A DNA stretch of 45,125 nt from Bordetella parapertussis (GTDB taxonomy: Bacteria > Pseudomonadota > Gammaproteobacteria > Burkholderiales > Burkholderiaceae_B), in assembly GCA_945865935.1 (NCBI GenBank), contig CAMBFI010000020.1:1-45125 (forward strand), in the 5' to 3' direction. Positions 15,096 through 24,328 of the stretch are shown in pieces. How positions within the stretch are numbered: the stretch's first letter is position 1; each line of letters starts with the position of its first letter. The translations under genes and the position numbers were made by a program. Below the pieces are notes generated by a model. That model saw nothing but the letters and a program-made list of their open reading frames with translations, did no database searches and was not told where the DNA came from.

Positions 15096-15698
15096 TCAGA
15101 GCGGTGCTTTGGGTACCCAGCGAGTCGGGGTGGCGATCGCATGCAGCACAAAATCGTGGGCGGCGGCCTTAAAGCCATCGGCCTCGAGTATTTGTGCCTC
15201 ATTCCAAGCAATTCCGATCGTGACAAGGGATCGATCGTCTTTAAAAAGGGCTGCGAGACTACGATCGTAATAGCCCCCGCCATAGCCTAGACGCTCGGCG
15301 CGCGGCCCAAAACCAAGGGTGGGCACGAGGACAACGTCAGGAATGAGCGGTCGATTGCGCGCGGGCTCAAGCACCCCAAAGGCGCCTTCGTTCAGGCTGT
15401 CGCTAGGCATCCAGCGATGAAACTCTAACGCGATCCCCTGGCCCGCGACCGCGGGCAGTGCAACGTGGGCGCCTTGCTCGTGCAACCAAACCAGTAGGGG
15501 ACGAATATCAGGCTCATCAACCAAGGGCCAAAATCCCGCAACGACTCGACCCCGCAAGGTGGGCTCGCCGCGCTGGCTAAACCAGTACCGGACCTGCGCG
15601 CAAAGCAGATTACTGAGCCGTTGACGCTGATCAAGCGGAATCGTCTTACGAAGCTCGCGAAGGCGCATCCTGAGCGTGTCTGCGTTATTCTTCAACAT
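15096..15698 (-). CDS. fau: 5-formyltetrahydrofolate cyclo-ligase
   Basis: This 200-residue enzyme (YgfA/Fau family) uses ATP to turn 5-formyl-tetrahydrofolate into methenyl-tetrahydrofolate, rescuing a dead-end folate. The signature is the C-terminal VLVPTLGFGPRAERLGYGGGYYD block near residues 130-155, with the phosphate-binding glycines, and the basic N-terminal RLRELRKTI. ATG 15698 gives a usual length; no good ribosome site is visible for it or for Met11 at 15668, so the start is uncertain. It converges with metF, both serving one-carbon metabolism, and diverges from slt with only 43 bases between start codons. In gammaproteobacteria 6S RNA lies upstream of this gene, but there is no room for it here. 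Confidence 0.93.
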   Translation of the reverse strand: MLKNNADTLRMRLRELRKTIPLDQRQRLSNLLCAQVRYWFSQRGEPTLRGRVVAGFWPLVDEPDIRPLLVWLHEQGAHVALPAVAGQGIALEFHRWMPSDSLNEGAFGVLEPARNRPLIPDVVLVPTLGFGPRAERLGYGGGYYDRSLAALFKDDRSLVTIGIAWNEAQILEADGFKAAAHDFVLHAIATPTRWVPKAPL

Positions 15699-15741
15699 AT
15701 GAGGGCGTTGATCGCTAAATGTGTGTATTGAGAAACCGTTT

Positions 15742-17907
15742 ATGACTGTTCGAGCAAGATACCAGAATCTGAAGACTGTTGTGGCCGTCACGTTGGGGTG
15801 CGTGTTGTTTGCCGCGCAAGCGCAGACTCAGCCCGCTGCGCCAGCGGCCTCAGCGACCGAGCAATTTGTTTTGAAGTCAGACGGAACGCTCGTGCCCGTC
15901 GCAGAGCCCAAGGCGTCACCTCGCACTGCTCCCCCGATAGCCGCCCCGGCGGCTACTGGCGTCAATCCCTCCTCGGGCGCAAGTAGGGCAACGTCCGCGC
16001 CGCCTGTTTCAAGTTCGGGAACAATTGCGGACTCCGATTCCACCCCGGCCGCGCGAGCGGTCGCGGCAGCTCGCCAAGCGCTCAATAGCAAGCAGTTTGC
16101 ACAGCTGGCGAGCTTTGTACCGAAGGCGCGGGGCGATATTTTGGCGATTTACCCCGAATATTGGACCATGCGGACTAAGGTGTGGTCCTACAACGCAGTG
16201 GGGGCCCGTGAAGAGATCGAGGGCTTTTTGGAAAAGCACAAAGGTTCGTATCTCGCAGATCGTTTGCGCACGGACTGGATCTTGACTGCGGCCCGTCAGG
16301 GCGACTTCGGTACCGTGCGTGCGCTCGGCGCAGTGCGCCAAGGCAGTAGTAACGTATCCTGTGCGCAGCTTGAGGCCAGCCACATGACGGGGCGACGCGC
16401 TACGGTCCTTGAGGCGACCAAAGTCTTTGCCCCGGCGCCGGCCTGCTGGAAATTGTTTGATCAGCTCGTCGCAGATCGTGTGCTGAGCGACGAAGACTTG
16501 CTTCCCTACTTGCAGGATGCGTTGGAAGATAACAAGACGACGGATGCCAGAAAATTTGCCGCTTACATTTTTGAACCTGCGGACTTAAGCGCCTACGATG
16601 CGATGATGGCTGGGCCCGCTAAGTGGCTGTCGTCGAAAACGGGCTCGGTATCTGGCATGCGTGCTGAGGTGGTCGCAATGGGCCTCGCGCGTCTCGCACG
16701 ATCGGATCTAAAAGCCGCTGTTGCCGCCACACAAGGCACCTGGAGTTCACGTCTGCCCAAGAAGAATCTGCAATGGGCCTACGGCCAGCTCGGCTTGTGG
16801 GGGATGATGCGTCTCGATCCCCTTGCAATCGACTGGTACAAAGAGTCGAGTGGCGTGCGGTTGTCTGTCCATAACGAAGCATGGCGGGTGCGCGCTGCTT
16901 TGCGGCAGCCCAAGATCGATTGGGCATGGGTGATTCGCCATATCGATCACATGACGGCCGCACAGAAAGCAGATTCGACTTGGGTGTATTGGAAGGCTCG
17001 CGGGCTGGCTGCGACGGGTAAAAAGAATGACGCACAAAATGCGTACGCATCGATTGCAACGGAATACAGTTTTTATGGTCAGCTCGCAGCCGAAGAGTTG
17101 GGCAAGTCTATTGCCGTCCCAGACCGCCCGAAGCCCGTGACCGCGCAGGAGCTTGCACAGGCGCGTGCCAACCCAGGCTTGCGCCGCGCGGTGACACTGT
17201 TTAAACGCGGTTGGCGCACGGATGCGGTGCCGGAGTGGAACTTCACGCTATTAGGGATGACGGATCGCGAACTGCTTGCCGCCGCAGAGCTGGCCCGACA
17301 AGAGCATATTTATGATCGCGTGGTGGTGACCTCTGGACGCACTAAAAAGGAAATCGACTTCACCCAACGTTTTGTCGCACCGTTTGAATCACGTGTGAGT
17401 GAGCAGGCTCGCGCGGTCGATGTAGATCCGGCCTGGGTGTATGGCTTGATCCGTCAGGAATCCTTGTTCATCATGGATGCACGTTCGCATGTTGGCGCCT
17501 CGGGGCTGATGCAGTTAATGCCAGCGACCGCGCGGTGGATGGCCACTAAAATCGGCATGAAGAATTTCACGCCGGGCAAGGTCAACGATTTCGACACCAA
17601 TACCAAGCTCGGGACCAGTTACCTGCGCATGGTGCAGTCTGATTTGGGTGGGTCGCAGGTCTTGGCGAGCGCGGGCTATAACGCAGGCCCTGGACGCCCG
17701 ATGCTGTGGCGATCGCGCCTGAGCGGTCCTGTGGAAGGCGCGATTTTTGCCGAGACGATTCCGTTTAACGAGACGCGTGACTACGTTAAAAAAGTGATGT
17801 CGAACGCGACGTATTACGCGGCGCTTTTTAGCGGGCAGCCTCAATCGCTTAAGCAGCGCTTGGGTCAGATTGACCCTCAACCGTATGCGCGCAGCCCGTT
17901 GCCATGA
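15742..17907 (+). CDS. slt: Soluble lytic murein transglycosylase
   Basis: This 721-residue periplasmic enzyme cleaves the MurNAc-GlcNAc bond of peptidoglycan, forming 1,6-anhydroMurNAc. A signal peptide covers about residues 1-28 (ending AAQAQ), followed by an Ala/Pro/Ser-rich linker. The long alpha-superhelix (U and L domains) spans about residues 100-550, and the catalytic Slt domain is at the end. The catalytic Glu is E573 in RQESLF, with the family motifs [18 protein letters not shown] and [12 protein letters not shown] 15742 has GAGAA seven bases upstream and gives a clean signal peptide; the GTG at 15721 is less likely. The stop overlaps the cca start by four bases. Confidence 0.93.
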   Translation: MTVRARYQNLKTVVAVTLGCVLFAAQAQTQPAAPAASATEQFVLKSDGTLVPVAEPKASPRTAPPIAAPAATGVNPSSGASRATSAPPVSSSGTIADSDSTPAARAVAAARQALNSKQFAQLASFVPKARGDILAIYPEYWTMRTKVWSYNAVGAREEIEGFLEKHKGSYLADRLRTDWILTAARQGDFGTVRALGAVRQGSSNVSCAQLEASHMTGRRATVLEATKVFAPAPACWKLFDQLVADRVLSDEDLLPYLQDALEDNKTTDARKFAAYIFEPADLSAYDAMMAGPAKWLSSKTGSVSGMRAEVVAMGLARLARSDLKAAVAATQGTWSSRLPKKNLQWAYGQLGLWGMMRLDPLAIDWYKESSGVRLSVHNEAWRVRAALRQPKIDWAWVIRHIDHMTAAQKADSTWVYWKARGLAATGKKNDAQNAYASIATEYSFYGQLAAEELGKSIAVPDRPKPVTAQELAQARANPGLRRAVTLFKRGWRTDAVPEWNFTLLGMTDRELLAAAELARQEHIYDRVVVTSGRTKKEIDFTQRFVAPFESRVSEQARAVDVDPAWVYGLIRQESLFIMDARSHVGASGLMQLMPATARWMATKIGMKNFTPGKVNDFDTNTKLGTSYLRMVQSDLGGSQVLASAGYNAGPGRPMLWRSRLSGPVEGAIFAETIPFNETRDYVKKVMSNATYYAALFSGQPQSLKQRLGQIDPQPYARSPLP

Positions 17908-19001
17908 GCACTGATCCCGTCGTCGCTGGCTTGCAGGCCTACGTCGTCGGCGGTGCAGTGCGCGATGCATTGCTAGGCCTGCCTCATGGCGATCGTGATT
18001 GGGTTGTGGTGGGCACAACACCCGAAGAGATGGTGAGGCGGGGGTTTATTCCCGTCGGTGGCGATTTTCCGGTGTTTCTGCATCCACAAACAAAAGAGGA
18101 ATACGCATTAGCCCGCACAGAGCGTAAATCTGGTCGCGGGTATAAGGGCTTTACGTTTTATACCGGTGTGGATGTCACGCTCGAAGAAGATCTTCGTCGT
18201 CGTGATCTGACCGTAAACGCGATTGCGCAGAGCGCGACGGGCGCACTCATTGATCCTTTGAACGGACAGGCTGATTTAAAAGCCCGCGTGTTTCGGCATG
18301 TCGGCGAGGCCTTCAAAGAGGACCCGGTGCGGATTTTGCGCCTAGCCCGCTTTGCCGCGGGCTTTGTAGATTTCACTGTCGCACCTGAAACGATGGCCCT
18401 TTGTCGGACGATGGTGGCCGAGGGTGAAGTCGATGCGCTCGTGCCCGAGCGTGTCTGGCAAGAGCTCTCTCGCGGCTTGATGTGCAGGCAACCCTCTCGC
18501 ATGGTTCAGGTGCTGGATGAAGCGGGCGTGCTGCCCAGAGCACTACCCCAGTGGCAATCAAGTGAGCGGGTACTTACGGCCGTCGATAGCCCTATGTCGC
18601 AGACGCTTGCGCTCGATGCGCGATATGCCTTGTTTTGTTTGAGCACGAAGGATCGCGTGGGCCTGTCGCGGCAATTGCGTGCGCCGGGTGATTGCGCGGA
18701 CATGGCACGTCTTCTACCGGTTGTTCTTGTGGCGTGTCAGGCCCAGCAGGATGCAGAGTCTGTGCTCAGTCTGTTTGAGGTTTGCGATGCGCTGCGCAAA
18801 CCGGATCGTTTGCGGGCCTTGTTACGCACGGCGGCAGTGGTGGCTGTTGTGAATGTCGAACAATGGGAGCAGCGTTTGCTTTGCGTGCTAGACGTGGATG
18901 CTGGCAAGGCAGCACAACAGACGAACCACCCCTCAGAGATCAAAGCAGCGGTGCGTCAGGCGCGATTAAGTGCGTTACTGAGCGCGTTACTCAGCGCGTG
19001 A
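17904..19001 (+). CDS. cca: CCA-adding tRNA nucleotidyltransferase
   Basis: This 365-residue class II nucleotidyltransferase builds or repairs the CCA end of tRNAs. The head domain shows GGAVRD (residues 16-21) and the metal-binding D30 and D32 in [16 protein letters not shown] near residue 95 and the [14 protein letters not shown] motif near 138 select ATP and CTP. It lacks the C-terminal HD phosphohydrolase domain of E. coli Cca, as its length shows. It ends with [10 protein letters not shown], encoded by a short direct repeat (GAGCGCGTTACT type) around 18970-18998. It overlaps slt by four bases (ATGA) and converges on the methyltransferase gene with 29 bases between stops. Confidence 0.94.
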   Translation: MSTDPVVAGLQAYVVGGAVRDALLGLPHGDRDWVVVGTTPEEMVRRGFIPVGGDFPVFLHPQTKEEYALARTERKSGRGYKGFTFYTGVDVTLEEDLRRRDLTVNAIAQSATGALIDPLNGQADLKARVFRHVGEAFKEDPVRILRLARFAAGFVDFTVAPETMALCRTMVAEGEVDALVPERVWQELSRGLMCRQPSRMVQVLDEAGVLPRALPQWQSSERVLTAVDSPMSQTLALDARYALFCLSTKDRVGLSRQLRAPGDCADMARLLPVVLVACQAQQDAESVLSLFEVCDALRKPDRLRALLRTAAVVAVVNVEQWEQRLLCVLDVDAGKAAQQTNHPSEIKAAVRQARLSALLSALLSA

Positions 19002-19030
19002 TCTTGATCGTTTTCTTGAGCGCTTAAAAG

Positions 19031-20221
19031 TCAAAGCGATCCGCTTCGATCGCCGCGTGTAAAGCCGATGAGTGGGTCTGTCACGCCTCGCCCAAGCGCG
19101 ATGACTTTAAACAATTCGCCCATCTCGGCTTCAGAAATCAATTTTTGTACAGCACCGTTGGCTTGTGCCAGCAGGCGGGGTGATGCGGGTGCGTAAGCGG
19201 CGAGTATGTCAGCCAAACCTGCATTCAACAGAAAACGCGCCTGAGAGGTATAGCCCAGTAAATCGAGCCCGACGGTGTGTGCTGCGTGTGCGACGGCAGT
19301 GAAGTCTACGTGTGCAGTGATGTCCTGTAGACCTGGGGCGAAGAAAACATCGTCGTGTGCGCGGTGCTGGATGTGACACATCAGCGTGCCCCGATGACGC
19401 TGCGGGTGATAGTACTCGTGACGTGGAAAACCATAATCGATCAACAGTGCGGCACCCCGGGTCAGCCAAGTACCTAAATTGTTGACCCATGCTTCGGCTT
19501 GAAGATTGATCTCAGAGCGATAGTCTGGCAGCGCGGGCATACGATCTTGCATCGCGTGGGCCAGTGCGTCTGAGGCGGGTTGGTCTTCAAAGACAAAATC
19601 TTGCCTGCCATCGCTTGTGATCACTGACTTCACGCCTCGGACATGCAGGGTGCCGCTTTCCGTCCAGCGAAACAACTCCACGGGCATTGCATCCAGGACT
19701 TCATTGGCAACGATGCACCCCGCGAACTGTTCCGGAGCACGATCGAGCCATTGCACACGTGTGCCCCAGCGCGCGAGTCGTTCTTGTTGTCTGTGCTTGA
19801 GGTCTGCAGAGACCTCGAGGATGGAGTAGTTGGCGCTTATCCCTTGATCATCCAACGCTTGGAGAATGTCTTGCGCTAGGGCGCCGCTGCCTGCCCCAAA
19901 CTCAAGCACCTGCGAGGTACCGGTCTGGGTCAAAATCTGCGCGATTTGTCTGGCAAGGGTTTGACCAAACAAGGGCGTGAGCTGGGGGGCTGTGACAAAG
20001 TCTCCACTTAAGTGTGTGGCGACGTTTGTCTCGCTCTCTGCGAGTTTAGTGTTGCCTGCAGCGTAATAGCCTAGACCTGGTGCATACAGTACGTGGTGCA
20101 TCCATTGACTAAACGATAGCCAACCACCTGCTTCGGCAATGCGTTGATGCAAAAAAGCGCTGACGCGTTGGCTGTGGGCCATCGCATCAGCGCTTACCGA
20201 AATGGAAGGTTCGGCCTGCAC
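19031..20221 (-). CDS. SAM-dependent methyltransferase, NDUFAF7/DUF185 (COG1565) family
   Basis: This protein of about 396 residues has a class I methyltransferase core: the SAM-binding LEFGAGSGALA near residue 107, VANEVLDAMPVELF near 170 (the family hallmark) and the DYGFPRHEYYHPQR motif near 260. Eukaryotic NDUFAF7 dimethylates an arginine of complex I; bacterial targets are unknown to me. The start is ambiguous. A TTG at 20227 lies only three bases after AAGGA, and GTG 20221 is nine bases after it and is preferred; ATG 20182 gives a shorter form that still keeps the domain. It converges on cca and lies 38 bases downstream of the helicase gene, so it may share that transcript. Confidence 0.85.
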   Translation of the reverse strand: MQAEPSISVSADAMAHSQRVSAFLHQRIAEAGGWLSFSQWMHHVLYAPGLGYYAAGNTKLAESETNVATHLSGDFVTAPQLTPLFGQTLARQIAQILTQTGTSQVLEFGAGSGALAQDILQALDDQGISANYSILEVSADLKHRQQERLARWGTRVQWLDRAPEQFAGCIVANEVLDAMPVELFRWTESGTLHVRGVKSVITSDGRQDFVFEDQPASDALAHAMQDRMPALPDYRSEINLQAEAWVNNLGTWLTRGAALLIDYGFPRHEYYHPQRHRGTLMCHIQHRAHDDVFFAPGLQDITAHVDFTAVAHAAHTVGLDLLGYTSQARFLLNAGLADILAAYAPASPRLLAQANGAVQKLISEAEMGELFKVIALGRGVTDPLIGFTRGDRSGSL

Positions 20222-20258
20222 TGCCAAGCTTCCTTAACGTATTGCTTAACGCTGCACT

Positions 20259-22031
20259 TTAACGGCGACCGCCGTCAAAGTTAAAGCCGCGACGTGCACC
20301 GGCTGCGGCACGTGGCGCGCCTGGACGCGGAGCGCCTGCGCGAGCTGGGCCGTCGCCGCGAGGCGCGAAGGTTTTGCCTCCCGGAGCGCCCGCACGTGGT
20401 GCGAACTCACGGCTTGGGCGTGCTGACTTACCTGCGTAGGCAGGACGGTCAGACGGCGCACGATCTGCACGTGGGCTGGCGTAAGGATTGTCGCTGCGTG
20501 GTGCGCGCTCGCCACTAAATGGCTTGTCGCCACGCGGTGCAAAAGCGGGCTTGTCTCCACGAGGAGCGAAACTGCGCTCGCGATCGCCGCTGAAGGGGCG
20601 GTCACCACGTGGGGAGTCGCCGCGAGGCGCAAAGGCTGGCTTATCGCCGCGAGGCGCAAAGGCTGGCCGATCACCGCGAGGAGCATCACCCCGGTACCCT
20701 TCGGCTCTTGGTGCATAGGCCGGTTTGTCGCCACGCGCGGCGTAAGCGGGTTTGTCACCACGAGGCGCAAAGGCGCGCGGCTCACGTGCGCTATAACGGT
20801 CGTTACTGCCAGCGCTGCGGTCGTTGCTCCAACGCCCACCTTTTTTGCCACCGGCACCGCGCGAGGCACCCTCAGGGCGTGCGCTTGGTGTGCGTTGTGG
20901 CTCGAGTCCGGCAATGACGTCGGATTGAATGGTGTAACCAACGAAATGCTCGATACGGCGAACTTTGTGGCGCTCGCTGTGAACGGCTAAAGTAAAGGCC
21001 GAGCCGTCACGACCTGCACGACCGGTACGGCCAGTGCGGTGAATATAGTCTTCGGGCTGCATCGGTAAGTCGTAGTTAATGACGTGGCTAATGCCCTGAA
21101 CGTCGATACCTCGTGCGGCGACGTCGGTAGCGACTAATACACGCACTCGTCCATCCTGCACTTCAGAAATCGTACGTGAGCGTTGACGCTGGTTCATGTC
21201 GCCATGAAGCGCCATGACTGAAAAACCTGAGTCGGCAAGGTGCTCGGCCAAGTCATCCGCGCCACGCTTGGTCGCTGTAAAGACAATCGCCTGATCCATT
21301 GAGGCATCGCGCAAGAGGTGATCGAGCAGGCGAAGTTTGTGACCTGAGTCGTCCGCATACAGCAGGCTCTGGGTGATGTTGGCATGGCGATCGGACTGGC
21401 CCGCCATTTCAATACGCTGTGGGTCGCGCATCATGCGCGCGGCCAGCTTGGCAACCGTGCCGTCAAGTGTGGCCGAGAACAACAGCGTCTGACGTGACTC
21501 GGGGCAGCGATCCACGATGGTGTTGATGTCGTCGATGAAGCCCATGTCCAGCATGCGATCGGCTTCGTCGAGGACGAGAGTGTGCACGGTGGATAGGTCA
21601 ACACGGCGCGCTTGCAGGTGATCAAGCAGACGGCCTGGTGTGGCCACCAACACATCGACGCGACGTGACAGCGCTTTGAGCTGCGCACCATACGGCATGC
21701 CGCCGACAACGGTGGCGACGCGCAGGTCGTCGAGGTTGCTGCCGTATAGTTCCGTGGCTTCGCTGACTTGCAGGGCGAGTTCACGGGTAGGGGTCAGCAC
21801 CAGCACTTGCACGCCGCGACCTTTGTTCGCCGGTTTGTGGGCGATGCGGTTGAGTGCGGGCAACATGAAGGCAGCCGTTTTGCCGCTACCGGTTTGGGCG
21901 GACACCATCAGGTCGGCGCCGGCGAGTGCGGCAGGAATTGCCGACATCTGGACGGGCGTCGGCGTGGTGAAGCCGGTGCGTTCAATGGAAGACAACAAAG
22001 CGGGGGCTAGCCCCAACGAATCGAAGGACAT
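20259..22031 (-). CDS. DEAD-box RNA helicase, RhlE-like, with RGDKPA-repeat tail
   Basis: This 590-residue protein has the full DEAD-box set in order: Q motif FTTPTPVQ, AQTGSGKT (motif I), PTRELALQ (Ia), TPGRLLD, DEAD (II), SAT (III), ATDVAARGID (V) and HRTGRTGRAG (VI). RhlE is the closest group in my judgement; such helicases unwind short RNA duplexes in ribosome assembly, RNA decay and cold adaptation. After about residue 400 comes a long disordered tail with repeated APRGDKPAF units, ending in an RNA-binding-like GARRGFNFDGGRR. ATG 22031 is chosen because AAGGA lies five bases upstream. The gene has its own promoter and a structured leader of about 255 bases, which suggests autoregulation. 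Ung lies upstream on the same strand. Confidence 0.93.
   Translation of the reverse strand: MSFDSLGLAPALLSSIERTGFTTPTPVQMSAIPAALAGADLMVSAQTGSGKTAAFMLPALNRIAHKPANKGRGVQVLVLTPTRELALQVSEATELYGSNLDDLRVATVVGGMPYGAQLKALSRRVDVLVATPGRLLDHLQARRVDLSTVHTLVLDEADRMLDMGFIDDINTIVDRCPESRQTLLFSATLDGTVAKLAARMMRDPQRIEMAGQSDRHANITQSLLYADDSGHKLRLLDHLLRDASMDQAIVFTATKRGADDLAEHLADSGFSVMALHGDMNQRQRSRTISEVQDGRVRVLVATDVAARGIDVQGISHVINYDLPMQPEDYIHRTGRTGRAGRDGSAFTLAVHSERHKVRRIEHFVGYTIQSDVIAGLEPQRTPSARPEGASRGAGGKKGGRWSNDRSAGSNDRYSAREPRAFAPRGDKPAYAARGDKPAYAPRAEGYRGDAPRGDRPAFAPRGDKPAFAPRGDSPRGDRPFSGDRERSFAPRGDKPAFAPRGDKPFSGERAPRSDNPYASPRADRAPSDRPAYAGKSARPSREFAPRAGAPGGKTFAPRGDGPARAGAPRPGAPRAAAGARRGFNFDGGRR
20515..20775. repeat. 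Imperfect tandem repeat encoding the helicase tail
   Basis: Units of about 24-30 bases encoding APRGDKPAF or APRGDRPAF recur at least eight times with small changes, interleaved with PFSGDR segments. The DNA repeat makes long false reading frames on the plus strand. Its high identity suggests recent expansion, so copy number probably differs between strains. Confidence 0.7.
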
Positions 22032-22293
22032 GACTTTCCTTTTGGCCAGATAGTGGCCATGTGACGCAGCCCGGATATTGTTTGACCGGCGGTAGTCGGT
22101 TGAATCGAGCATCGTGCCGACCGAATCAACCGAACGTCTGGGCTGGAGATCCATCTATCTGGATCGCACTAGCTGCCCACGAAAGGAAAGGAGGTCAGGA
22201 ATCGATGATGTGTGGTCAGTGACCAGTTTTTGCCTGTTACTGCTAGGTTGGCAAGTCTGTGTATGAACCGCTGCAATTTTTTGCAGAGCCCGA

Positions 22294-22322
22294 ATACTAA
22301 CCTATTTTTTAGGGTGGGTAAA
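22294..22322 (-). promoter_or_regulatory. Candidate promoter of the RhlE-like gene
   Basis: On the minus strand TTTACC (22322-22317) serves as -35 and TAGTAT (22299-22294) as -10, each four of six, with an exact 17-base spacer. The -35 lies inside the shared 14-base motif. Transcription would start near 22287, at the foot of the first leader hairpin. Confidence 0.45.
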
Positions 22323-22326
22323 CCCT
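22313..22326. repeat. Copy 2 of the shared 14-base motif, upstream of the helicase gene
   Basis: GGTGGGTAAACCCT is identical to the copy at 12152-12165. Here it overlaps the predicted -35 box of the helicase promoter on the minus strand, so a bound protein would compete with RNA polymerase. The binding factor, if any, is unknown. Confidence 0.4.
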
Positions 22327-22338
22327 TTATTTGGAAAT

Positions 22339-23076
22339 TTATACTTTCCAGTCAATAACTTGCAGATTTTGTTGCAAAAGCCACGCATTTGCCTGCTTGA
22401 AATGGCCGCAGCCTACAAAGGGCCGGGGAGCACGCCGCGCAGATAAAGGCGAGGGGTGATTGGCAGTCAGAATCAGGTGCCGGCCCTGGTTTTCAAGGAG
22501 GTCCCGCTTGGCTTGTGCATGCGCACCCCACAGCATGAACACCTTGGGCGCGTTGTCGAGCGCCACTTGGCGGATCAGACAGTCCGTGATGATTTCCCAC
22601 CCTTGTCGCGCATGCGAGGCGGGTTGTCCATCCTCGACGGTCAGCACGGTGTTCAGTAGCAATACGCCTTGTGCTGACCAGCGCGACAAATCATTGCGCT
22701 GTAGGTTAGAGGCCAGAGTCAGCACGCTGTGGTCGGTGGGATAGTCAGACTCGACTTCCGCAAGAATGTTGCGCAGGCTCGGGGGACGCTTAAAGCCATC
22801 AGGCACGGAGAACGCGAGCCCTTGCGCTTGACCCGCGCCATGATAAGGATCTTGCCCAAGAATCACCACTTTTACGTCTTGCGGCGCGAGGGCTTGTAGT
22901 GCACGAAAAGGGCGGGCGGGATAAATCGTTGCGCCTTGTTCAAGGCGTTCAGACAAAAATGCAGATACGCGGTCAAGCGCCTGTCGGACAGGGGCGTCGT
23001 CTAAGGCTGCCTGCCATGGTACGGCAAGTGCCGCAATGGCCCTGTTAAACGATGCGTGGGTCAGTCGGTTATCCAA
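22339..23076 (-). CDS. ung: Uracil-DNA glycosylase
   Basis: Ung removes uracil from DNA as the first step of base-excision repair. The 245-residue protein has the catalytic GQDPYH motif (residues 74-79, with D76 the general base), the LLLNTVLTV uracil pocket near residue 138 and the HPSPLSA DNA-intercalation loop near 206. These define family 1. The only in-frame start before the domain is a TTG at 23076, which overlaps the end of the HIT gene by eight bases; no separate ribosome site is seen, so translation probably depends on coupling. It is the last gene of the trpGDC-HIT-ung series. Confidence 0.96.
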   Translation of the reverse strand: MDNRLTHASFNRAIAALAVPWQAALDDAPVRQALDRVSAFLSERLEQGATIYPARPFRALQALAPQDVKVVILGQDPYHGAGQAQGLAFSVPDGFKRPPSLRNILAEVESDYPTDHSVLTLASNLQRNDLSRWSAQGVLLLNTVLTVEDGQPASHARQGWEIITDCLIRQVALDNAPKVFMLWGAHAQAKRDLLENQGRHLILTANHPSPLSARRAPRPFVGCGHFKQANAWLLQQNLQVIDWKV

Positions 23077-23521
23077 GCGCTTGCTGCAACGCTAAATGGT
23101 AGGCAGGTAGGCGCGCAGCAATCGCTGCCTTGCGGGCGTCGAGTGCCGCGCGCGCGGGTGCGTCGTGCTGCGGTGCTGCGGCCCAAACGGGGGCTGGGAA
23201 ATGCAAATCGTCTGCCCAGCGTGGAATGATGTGCCAATGTAGATGTGGAACAACATTGCCGAAGGCCGCCAGATTGATCTTGTGAGGCTGCAGTATTTTT
23301 CGTTGAACAGCTTCCACCAAAAATACGGCGCGCATCAAAGCGGTTTGTTCCTGCGCGCTGAGGTCTGTCATCTCGACGACGTGAGCAGTCCACACGACGC
23401 GCGTGAAGCCCGGGTAGGCTAGATCGGCCGCATCGATGACCCGAAACTGCGGTCCTTGCCAAAGCAACACGCCACCGATGGTCTGGCAAAGCGGGCAGTC
23501 TAAAAGAGACGCGTGTCCCAT
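23069..23521 (-). CDS. HIT family protein
   Basis: This 150-residue protein carries the histidine-triad motif HLHWHIIPR (H93, H95, H97), with the last histidine the likely nucleophile. It also has an N-terminal C9/C12 pair that may bind zinc with two further ligands. HIT proteins hydrolyse nucleotide conjugates such as AMP-linked compounds; the substrate here is unknown. It starts 18 bases after trpC on the same strand and overlaps ung, so it is probably on the trp transcript. Similar small HIT proteins near trpC occur in other Burkholderiales, as far as I recall. Some members are called diadenosine tetraphosphate hydrolases, but that is not decided by the motif. Confidence 0.9.
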   Translation of the reverse strand: MGHASLLDCPLCQTIGGVLLWQGPQFRVIDAADLAYPGFTRVVWTAHVVEMTDLSAQEQTALMRAVFLVEAVQRKILQPHKINLAAFGNVVPHLHWHIIPRWADDLHFPAPVWAAAPQHDAPARAALDARKAAIAARLPAYHLALQQALG

Positions 23522-23539
23522 GTTGCGGATACCGTGCGC

Positions 23540-24328
23540 TTAGGCAAACAGCCGGGCAAGCTCAACGCCAGGGTCTGGCGCACGCATGAACGCTTCACCA
23601 ACCAGAAACGCATGTACATCGTGATCGCGCATTTTCTTCACGTCGGCCGGCTGCAAGATACCGCTCTCGGTGATAACGCGTTTGTCTGCGGGAATACGCG
23701 CTAGCAAGTCAATCGTCGTTTGCAGAGACGTTTCGAACGTGCGCAAGTTGCGATTATTAATGCCCAGTAATGACGTGTTGAGGTCTAGCGCAATTTCAAG
23801 CTCTTGTGCGTCGTGCACTTCGACGAGTACGTCCATGCCGAGCTCAAAGGCGCAGGCTTCAAACTCGCTCAGTTGGGTCGCGCTTAAGGCTGAGACGATT
23901 AGCAAGATGCAGTCCGCACCCATGGCGCGCGCAGCGATGATTTGATACGGGTCGACCATAAAGTCTTTACGCAGCACAGGAAGCGCGCAGGCAGCACGGG
24001 CTTGGCGCAGATATTCGTCCGCACCCTGGAAGAATTGAACATCGGTCAACACAGACAGGCAGGCCGCACCGTGCGAGGCGTACGCCACAGCAATTTCGGC
24101 GGGTTGAAAGTTTTCGCGCAGGATGCCTTTTGAGGGAGAGGCCTTTTTGACTTCGGCAATCACTCCAGGAAGACCTGCTTCAATTTTTTGTTCGATCGCT
24201 TGTGCAAAGCCACGGATATCGTGGCGAGTTTTTGCGGCCTGGAGAAGTTCCGCCTCGCTCACACGATTGCGGTCTGCTGCCACTTCTTGTGCCTTGACGG
24301 CAAGGATTTTGTTGAGGATGTCGCTCAT
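23540..24328 (-). CDS. trpC: Indole-3-glycerol phosphate synthase
   Basis: TrpC closes the indole ring from carboxyphenylamino-deoxyribulose phosphate in tryptophan synthesis. The 262-residue TIM-barrel protein has [13 protein letters not shown] near residue 55, with the catalytic Lys and Ser, LRKDF near 115, and the phosphate-binding ESGI near 219. It is monofunctional, without the TrpF domain fused in E. coli. The ATG at 24328 overlaps the trpD stop by four bases (ATGA), and homologues start at the same MSDIL; upstream in-frame codons lie within trpD. trpF, trpA and trpB are not in the window, as expected when they form a separate operon. Confidence 0.96.
   Translation of the reverse strand: MSDILNKILAVKAQEVAADRNRVSEAELLQAAKTRHDIRGFAQAIEQKIEAGLPGVIAEVKKASPSKGILRENFQPAEIAVAYASHGAACLSVLTDVQFFQGADEYLRQARAACALPVLRKDFMVDPYQIIAARAMGADCILLIVSALSATQLSEFEACAFELGMDVLVEVHDAQELEIALDLNTSLLGINNRNLRTFETSLQTTIDLLARIPADKRVITESGILQPADVKKMRDHDVHAFLVGEAFMRAPDPGVELARLFA

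Larger units (their letters stand above)
22032..22338 (-). promoter_or_regulatory. Long structured leader of the RhlE-like gene (307-base gap without genes)
   Basis: No gene is supported in this stretch. Three hairpins can be drawn: CTGCAA-TTTT-TTGCAG (22271-22286), right at the predicted transcript start; TGGTC-AGT-GACCA (22213-22225); and GATCCA-TCTATC-TGGATC (22148-22165). A further repeat, TGGAAA/TTTCCA (22332-22350), overlaps the ung stop. A leader of about 255 bases is unusual for this compact chromosome and fits helicase mRNAs that are controlled by their own product or by cold. That role is inferred. Confidence 0.45.

Noticed and set aside
15699-15741. 6S RNA next to the folate cyclo-ligase gene
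   Set aside because: The gap is far too short for a 6S RNA and the downstream gap is 29 bases.
20246-20941. Frames overlapping the helicase tail on both strands
   Set aside because: They arise from the repetitive GC-rich repeat and show only low-complexity sequence.
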